Assembly: GCF_025264625.1 (NCBI RefSeq)
Contig: NZ_CP093313.1
Span: 5,270,001-5,334,000 of the forward strand
Source: Occallatibacter riparius
GTDB taxonomy: Bacteria; Acidobacteriota; Terriglobia; Terriglobales; Acidobacteriaceae
Direction of reading: 5' to 3'
Length of the DNA: 64,000 nucleotides
Made by a program: the position numbers and the translations under genes. Of the stretch, positions 59,288-64,000 are shown one piece after another; positions within the stretch are counted from its first letter, which is position 1; every line of letters begins with the position of its first letter. Below the pieces are notes generated by a model, which saw only the letters and a list, made by a program, of their open reading frames with translations, had not been told where the DNA came from and made no database searches.

Positions 59288-60424
59288 TCAGTGCTCCGTC
59301 CACAGAAATCCGTGGCTGATGTTGTTCGCGTCGATGAAATACCCCGCCACGTTCCCGGCATCGTTCAAGTTCATCGCGAGTGTCCCTTGATTGGCCGAAG
59401 TCCCCGCATTCGGTGCGTCGATCTTGAACAACCGGCCATTGCGCATGAGCAGGAATGCATGAGCCGCGGAGTTCGCGTCATAATACGTCCCCAGCACATC
59501 CCCGCCGTGATTGATGTTCGTTATGTAAAACAGCTGCCCATCCGGGATCTGCGGAAAGGTGATCGTCGAGACTTGCCCGTCGGGATAGCGCACGTATCCT
59601 GCAGGCTGAAAGCTGTCGTTATAGTAGAAGCCCGTCACCAGGCCCTGATCCGTGATGCGGGTGGCGAAGGCTCCTGCATAGGGCAGCGTGGATGCTCCCG
59701 GAACCGCGAAATCGATGATGTTCCCATCATGCATCCTGAGGAAGGAGTGGATCGCCGCGTTGGCATCGTGGTAATAGCCGCATACATCGCCGAATGAGTT
59801 GATGCTGGTCGCTGTCGTTCCATTCCAGAACCCTGAAAACGAAGCATCCGGCGCGTCGAAAGACGTGATCGTTCCATCGGCGCTGCGGATGTATCCGTGA
59901 TACGCAGTCGGATAATCGATGTAATCCCCGGTAACCTGGCCCCTGTTGTTGATGGCGAAAGAACGGGTCGAAGGCGCGTACCAGCTCAACGACTGCGGGC
60001 CGTGAAAGTCCGTGAACTCCCCCTTTGCCGTGCGGACAAAAGCGTATGTCTGGCCGTTCTCGTTCACGCCTACCCCTGTCGCCACGCCTGCATCATTCAG
60101 CGCGTACGGCGTCGTTCCCACCTGGTTGATCCAGGAACTGACCGCGGTTCCCGCGCTCGGATCGTTGGAGACCTCCATCCGTCCATCCGGATACCGGATG
60201 AATGTCTGAAACACAGTGTTGGCATCGTCGTTGAAATCTCCCACAATCTCTCCCCGCGCGTTGATGTCAGCCACCATCGTTCCATGCAGCGGGTAGGTTG
60301 AGCTCTGCGGGGCAGAACTCGCGCCGGGCGCGTCGAAGACAACAAACTTCTGACGTTCTGGCTGGGCTTTGAGGGTCAATGTAGCCAGGCAAATCAAGGT
60401 CGCAAAAACAAAGGCATTACGCAT
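59288..60424 (-). CDS. Secreted HAF-repeat protein
   Basis: This 378-residue exported protein starts at ATG 60424 with GGAGAAG upstream (MRNAFVFATLICLATLTLKA signal). The mature part consists of repeats of the extracellular HAF type: FAINNRGQVTGDYIDYPTAY, SINSFGDVCGYYHDANAAIH, RITDQGLVTGFYYNDSFQPA, NINHGGDVLGTYYDANSAAH and MNLNDAGNVAGYFIDANNIS. Each has the xNxxGxxxGxY core and a following H-x-F element. The function of HAF repeats is unknown; surface exposure is presumed. It is divergent from the TonB-dependent receptor. Confidence 0.85.
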   Translation of the reverse strand: MRNAFVFATLICLATLTLKAQPERQKFVVFDAPGASSAPQSSTYPLHGTMVADINARGEIVGDFNDDANTVFQTFIRYPDGRMEVSNDPSAGTAVSSWINQVGTTPYALNDAGVATGVGVNENGQTYAFVRTAKGEFTDFHGPQSLSWYAPSTRSFAINNRGQVTGDYIDYPTAYHGYIRSADGTITSFDAPDASFSGFWNGTTATSINSFGDVCGYYHDANAAIHSFLRMHDGNIIDFAVPGASTLPYAGAFATRITDQGLVTGFYYNDSFQPAGYVRYPDGQVSTITFPQIPDGQLFYITNINHGGDVLGTYYDANSAAHAFLLMRNGRLFKIDAPNAGTSANQGTLAMNLNDAGNVAGYFIDANNISHGFLWTEH

Positions 60425-60853
60425 ATCTTCTCCGTATTGCTCAGGGCCTTCTCGCATCTCTCTGCGAAGAGGCGTCAGTTCAAGCGAGGTCGAATATCCG
60501 GCACGTGATTCGTGCTCGACAGGTTTGATCTGGGTGAGTGAGTCGTGAATCAGTAAACGGCAAGTCTCACCATGCGGTCAAGCCCATTGATCTGCAGGCA
60601 ACCTCAACTCACTCCTTCGTATCCAACGTGCCCGGCGGAGTTTTTATCGACTCCGCCTATTTGGGCTCTTTCTGGTAAATCGCTTTAGATCAGATCCCCG
60701 ATCCTGGAGTCATAGAAAACAAAAGAAGAGAACCTTTGTAGATGGTTTCATTTCCATTCACTGCAATTGAATGAATTCAGGCGCGCTCAGACAGTTCGGA
60801 CGCGCCCTTAAAGCCAACTACACGAAAGACCCAACCTTTTTGGAGGCACACCA
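60425..60853. other. 429-bp divergent upstream region of the receptor and HAF genes
   Basis: No frame with ribosome site and plausible composition was found. The right half (60660-60840) is AT-rich against the local average and contains AAAACAAAAGAAGAG at 60716, as well as TTTGGAGGCACACCA leading to the receptor ATG. Regulatory sequences for both genes are expected here, but I cannot name a site. Confidence 0.4.
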
Positions 60854-63800
60854 ATGCGATCTCCCCGGTGCAGGTTGTTCCTGCTCCTCGCACTCCTATT
60901 GTCCGCATTCACCACATTGCGGGCACAGCAAAACTCTGAAATCACCGGCATCGTCACCGATCCATCCGGCAACGTCATCAACGGCGCCCAGGTGACCCTC
61001 ACCGAAGACAACACTAATTTCACCCGCACCCTTACTACCGACACTGCGGGCCTCTTCACCTTCCCCGCCCTCAACATCGGCACCTACTCGTTGCAGGTCA
61101 CGGCGCCTGGCTTTCAGACTTACACTGCGCATGGCATCGTTCTGAACGTCTCGCGCACCCAACGCAACGACGTCCAGATGAAAATTGGCGAGGCCGCTGA
61201 AACCGTCACCGTGCAGGCCGACGCCCTCACCGTGCAGACCGACTCCAACGTCGTCAGCACCCTCGTCAACTCCGAGCAAATCACGCACATCGCCACCGAG
61301 AACCGCAACTTCGCGGCTCTTGCAGCCCTGGGCCTGGGAGTCAGTTCAGCATTGCCTGACAACAACACCCCAACCTCCATCGCGTCCAACTTCACCATCA
61401 GCATCAACGGCCTTCGTCAGAGCCACAACATCTGGCTCATCGACGGCGCGGAAGCCGATGACCGCGGCGCCGGCGGCGGCATGTCCGTCATGCCTTCGCA
61501 GGACGCCATCTCCGAATTCCAGACACTCACCAGTAACTACCCGCCTGACTACGGCATCTCTTCCGGCGCAACCATCACACTCGCCTTCAAGAGCGGCACC
61601 CAGAAGTTTCACGGTGGGGTATGGGAGTTCAACCGGAACACCGTCTTCAACGCCAATAACTGGTTCAACAAACATGTCGCGCCCGGTGATACCCCCACCC
61701 CGCGGCAGAAGCTGAACTACAACATCTTCGGCGGCAACATCGGCGGGCCCCTGCTTCCCTTCCAGCATCCGCGCCGCACCTTCTTCTTCTGGAACGAAGA
61801 GTGGCGTAGGCTCATCCAGGGCAGCACCCCCACGCTGGTCAACACGCTCCCCGCGGCGGACTTCCCCACGGCCGGCACCGACCTCCACTACGTCGCGCCT
61901 GCCTTCGCTTCGAGTACCAAGCTCGTCGTCCCCCAGGTCGCCGACCCCGCCTTCAACGCAAAGCTCGCTGCAGACGGTCTCACCCCGGGCGGATCCTTCC
62001 CCAACAACACCATTCCGGCCAACCTCTTTGACCCGAATGCTGTGCTCTACTTCAACAGCGGCGTGGTCCCGCATCCCAGCAACTCCAGCGACCAGGTAAT
62101 CTCGCAGGCTGAAACTCCCATCAATGTGCGCGATGACATCGTGCGCATCGATCATCAGGTCAGCACCAAGTGGCAGCTCATGGGCCACTACGAGCACAAC
62201 GCTGTTATGCAGGGAAACGCGCAACCCATGCTAGGGTGGCTTGGAGCCAACTACAACACGGTCACCAGCACCCTCGCCAACCCATCTAACTCCGTCGCCA
62301 TCAAGCTCAGCGGAACCATCAACCCCAACCTGCTCGTTGAGGCCAGCATGAACTACGATGGCAACACCATCAACATCACCAACAGCAGCAACTCCCAACT
62401 GCCCAGCGGATGGAGCGTCAACGGCTTCTTCAACAACGGCTCCAAGTCCATTCCCGGCGTCACCGGCTTCGGGCCGCCCTACTACACGGCGGAAGATATG
62501 GGCTCCGCTCCCTGGCACAACGCCGCTCAGGACTACATGCCCCGCGTCGACGTCTCCTGGACGCGCGGCAAACATGCCTTCAAATTCGGCTTCAGCTACA
62601 ACCGCTACACCAAGAACCAGCAGCTCTTCGGCGACCCGGAAGGCGCCTACACCTTCAGCGGTCTCTCCAACGACGGCATGATGGACTTCCTCATGGGCCT
62701 CTCGGCAACCTACGCCCAGTTCCAGTCCCTTCCCACCCGTCACTACGTCAACCAGACTCCCTCGGGTTACGGCAATGACAACTGGCACGTGACAAAGAAT
62801 CTCAGCCTTCAGATCGGCCTTCGTTACGACGCCCTGCCGCACGCCTGGGAGCGCAGCAACGCTGTGGCCAACTTCAATCCCGCCGCGTACGATCCGGGCG
62901 CCCGGCCCGCCTGGCGCCCCGACGGATCCATGGACCCCTCCGGTCCCGGCTTCGCCGTCGTCAACAACACACCCTTCTACCTCAACGGCATGCAACTCGC
63001 GGGACAGAACGGCACGGCGCGTGGCCTGGTCAAAAACGATTTCATGACCATCCAGCCGCGTGTCGGCTTCTCCTGGGACATCTTCGGCAACGGCGGCACA
63101 GTCCTTCGCGGAGGCGCCGGCACCTTCTACGAGCGCATGCAGGGCAACGACATCTACAACGCCGCCACCGCCCCGCCGTTCGCGTATAACCCCACAGCCT
63201 CGAACGTCTACGTATCCGATCCGCACACCAGCTGGGTCACAGGCGGCACCGCTGCCGTTCCGTTCTTCCCGGCCAACGGCCTCTTCAACCTCTCCGAGTA
63301 CTACCCCGCCCCCGCCGTCGCGCAATACAGCCTCGGCTTCCAGCGGCAGGTAGCCCCCTCGGTCATCTTCGTCATCCAGTACGTCGGCAACAGCGCATGG
63401 AATCAGAACATCGAGCGCCGCATCAACAACTTCCCGCTCGACACGCCTCTCCCCATTCGCGCCGACGCCGGCGACCCGCAAAACAAGAGCGGCACAAACC
63501 TCGGCGGCACCACCCTGTCCAATCCCAACCTCTATCGCACGTTCCAGGGATACGGCACCATCAACCAGCAGGAGAACTCCACCAACGGCAGCTACAACGG
63601 CTTCCAGACCGGCCTCCGCGCGCAAGGCAAACACGGCCTCACGGGCGAAATCGACTACACCTGGTCGCATGAGATCGACATCACCAGCTACGACCTCAAC
63701 CAGGTCAGCAACCCATTCGACCTCAAATACGACAGGGGATCCGGCGCGCTCGATCGCCGTCACATCCTCAGCGCCAACTACGTCTACGCACTGCCCATCT

Positions 63801-64000
63801 TCCCCAGCGGACGCGGCCTCGCTGCTTCCCTCCTCGGCGGATGGCAGATCGCCGGCGTAGTCACCGCCGAATCCGGACATATCATCGCCAACCAGGGCCC
63901 CGGCCTCTCGCTCCCTTACGACCCCGTCGGCCTTGGCGGCGATTACACCAACCGTCCCAACGTAAGCGCAAAACCGCGCTCGCTCAAGAAACCCGGCGAG
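60854..64000 (+). CDS. TonB-dependent receptor, Oar-type (C-terminal end beyond window)
   Basis: ATG 60854 follows GGAGG. It opens a frame of 1049 codons with no stop before the window edge. The signal peptide (FLLLALLLSAFTTLRA) is followed by a carboxypeptidase-regulatory-like beta sandwich (SEITGIVTDPSGNVINGAQV, then GLFTFPALNIGTYSLQV), a plug domain (GLRQSHNIWLIDGAEADDRG, PSQDAISEFQTLTSNYPPDY) and barrel strands (FHGGVWEFNRNTVFNANNWF, and so on). This layout is that of acidobacterial Oar-like receptors, which import glycans or large ligands across the outer membrane. No TonB box could be assigned. Ligand unknown. Length to the window edge already exceeds 1000 residues, usual for this group. 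Confidence 0.93.
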   Translation, partial: MRSPRCRLFLLLALLLSAFTTLRAQQNSEITGIVTDPSGNVINGAQVTLTEDNTNFTRTLTTDTAGLFTFPALNIGTYSLQVTAPGFQTYTAHGIVLNVSRTQRNDVQMKIGEAAETVTVQADALTVQTDSNVVSTLVNSEQITHIATENRNFAALAALGLGVSSALPDNNTPTSIASNFTISINGLRQSHNIWLIDGAEADDRGAGGGMSVMPSQDAISEFQTLTSNYPPDYGISSGATITLAFKSGTQKFHGGVWEFNRNTVFNANNWFNKHVAPGDTPTPRQKLNYNIFGGNIGGPLLPFQHPRRTFFFWNEEWRRLIQGSTPTLVNTLPAADFPTAGTDLHYVAPAFASSTKLVVPQVADPAFNAKLAADGLTPGGSFPNNTIPANLFDPNAVLYFNSGVVPHPSNSSDQVISQAETPINVRDDIVRIDHQVSTKWQLMGHYEHNAVMQGNAQPMLGWLGANYNTVTSTLANPSNSVAIKLSGTINPNLLVEASMNYDGNTINITNSSNSQLPSGWSVNGFFNNGSKSIPGVTGFGPPYYTAEDMGSAPWHNAAQDYMPRVDVSWTRGKHAFKFGFSYNRYTKNQQLFGDPEGAYTFSGLSNDGMMDFLMGLSATYAQFQSLPTRHYVNQTPSGYGNDNWHVTKNLSLQIGLRYDALPHAWERSNAVANFNPAAYDPGARPAWRPDGSMDPSGPGFAVVNNTPFYLNGMQLAGQNGTARGLVKNDFMTIQPRVGFSWDIFGNGGTVLRGGAGTFYERMQGNDIYNAATAPPFAYNPTASNVYVSDPHTSWVTGGTAAVPFFPANGLFNLSEYYPAPAVAQYSLGFQRQVAPSVIFVIQYVGNSAWNQNIERRINNFPLDTPLPIRADAGDPQNKSGTNLGGTTLSNPNLYRTFQGYGTINQQENSTNGSYNGFQTGLRAQGKHGLTGEIDYTWSHEIDITSYDLNQVSNPFDLKYDRGSGALDRRHILSANYVYALPIFPSGRGLAASLLGGWQIAGVVTAESGHIIANQGPGLSLPYDPVGLGGDYTNRPNVSAKPRSLKKPGE

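Noticed and set aside
62231..63880. 549-codon open frame on the minus strand
   Set aside because: It is opposite the TonB-dependent receptor barrel; it is Val/Gly/Glu-rich shadow sequence without a ribosome site.
1..64000. CRISPR array, prophage, tRNA or rRNA genes, insertion sequence
   Set aside because: No spaced direct repeats of CRISPR type, no phage or transposase genes, and no tRNA/rRNA signature could be recognised. The period-7 arrays have no spacers.

Overview
The window reads as a GC-rich chromosomal segment of a flagellated acidobacterium, probably class Terriglobia (subgroup 1). This is an inference from gene content. It carries an orphan MacB-like permease of the acidobacterial type, an Oar-type TonB-dependent receptor with an N-terminal carboxypeptidase-regulatory-like domain, many secreted glycoside hydrolases and an HAF-repeat exoprotein. 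No rRNA, tRNA, CRISPR array, phage or intact insertion sequence was seen.

Layout. 1-5.6 kb: the start of an unrecognised small protein, a truncated glyoxalase-family (VOC) gene, an orphan ABC permease, a c-type cytochrome lipoprotein, and a threonine dehydratase/thioesterase pair. 5.6-18.1 kb (minus strand): one flagellar hook-basal-body operon in the order response regulator, sigma-54 activator, flgB, flgC, fliE, fliF, fliG, fliH, fliI, fliJ, fliK, flgD, flgE, closed by a hairpin terminator. 18.3-24.8 kb: diguanylate cyclase, rhodanese, tannase/feruloyl esterase, ABC-F ATPase and an NtrC-type regulator. 24.8-35.4 kb: a barrel/formylglycine-enzyme-like fusion, a secreted hypothetical, an ECF sigma/anti-sigma pair, a histidine kinase, NAD kinase and TlyA. 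35.4-46.3 kb: beta-propeller lipoprotein, GH31, a DUF92 protein, a PIN/ribbon-helix-helix module, YdcF, a threonylcarbamoyl-AMP synthase-like protein, an SpoU methyltransferase, RarA and a GH18 chitinase-like protein. 46.4-64 kb: DsbD, a CoA-binding protein, prfB with a programmed +1 frameshift, a Sel1-repeat protein, Lnt, a large APC permease, a 74-residue basic protein, a metallo-hydrolase, an MscS-type channel, the HAF-repeat protein and a TonB-dependent receptor running off the end.

How genes work together. The flagellar cluster encodes the rod/MS-ring/export-ATPase/hook section. Its own sigma-54 activator has no DNA-binding domain, two sigma-54-like -24/-12 sites lie in the cluster, and a diguanylate cyclase with an intact inhibitory site is next door. 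NtrC-type, OmpR-type, ECF and histidine-kinase regulators are otherwise scattered among housekeeping genes.

The most unusual content is repeat DNA. (1) Period-7 arrays lie directly after stop codons at four places, in two sequence classes. (2) A paired-hairpin element is inserted in frame in both rarA and dsbD and shares a 19-nt signature. (3) A 72-bp nested palindrome is inserted in frame in the MscS gene. (4) A roughly 270-bp element with long inverted ends overlaps the anti-sigma stop codon. Together these suggest several small repeat families that spread at gene ends and in protein linkers.
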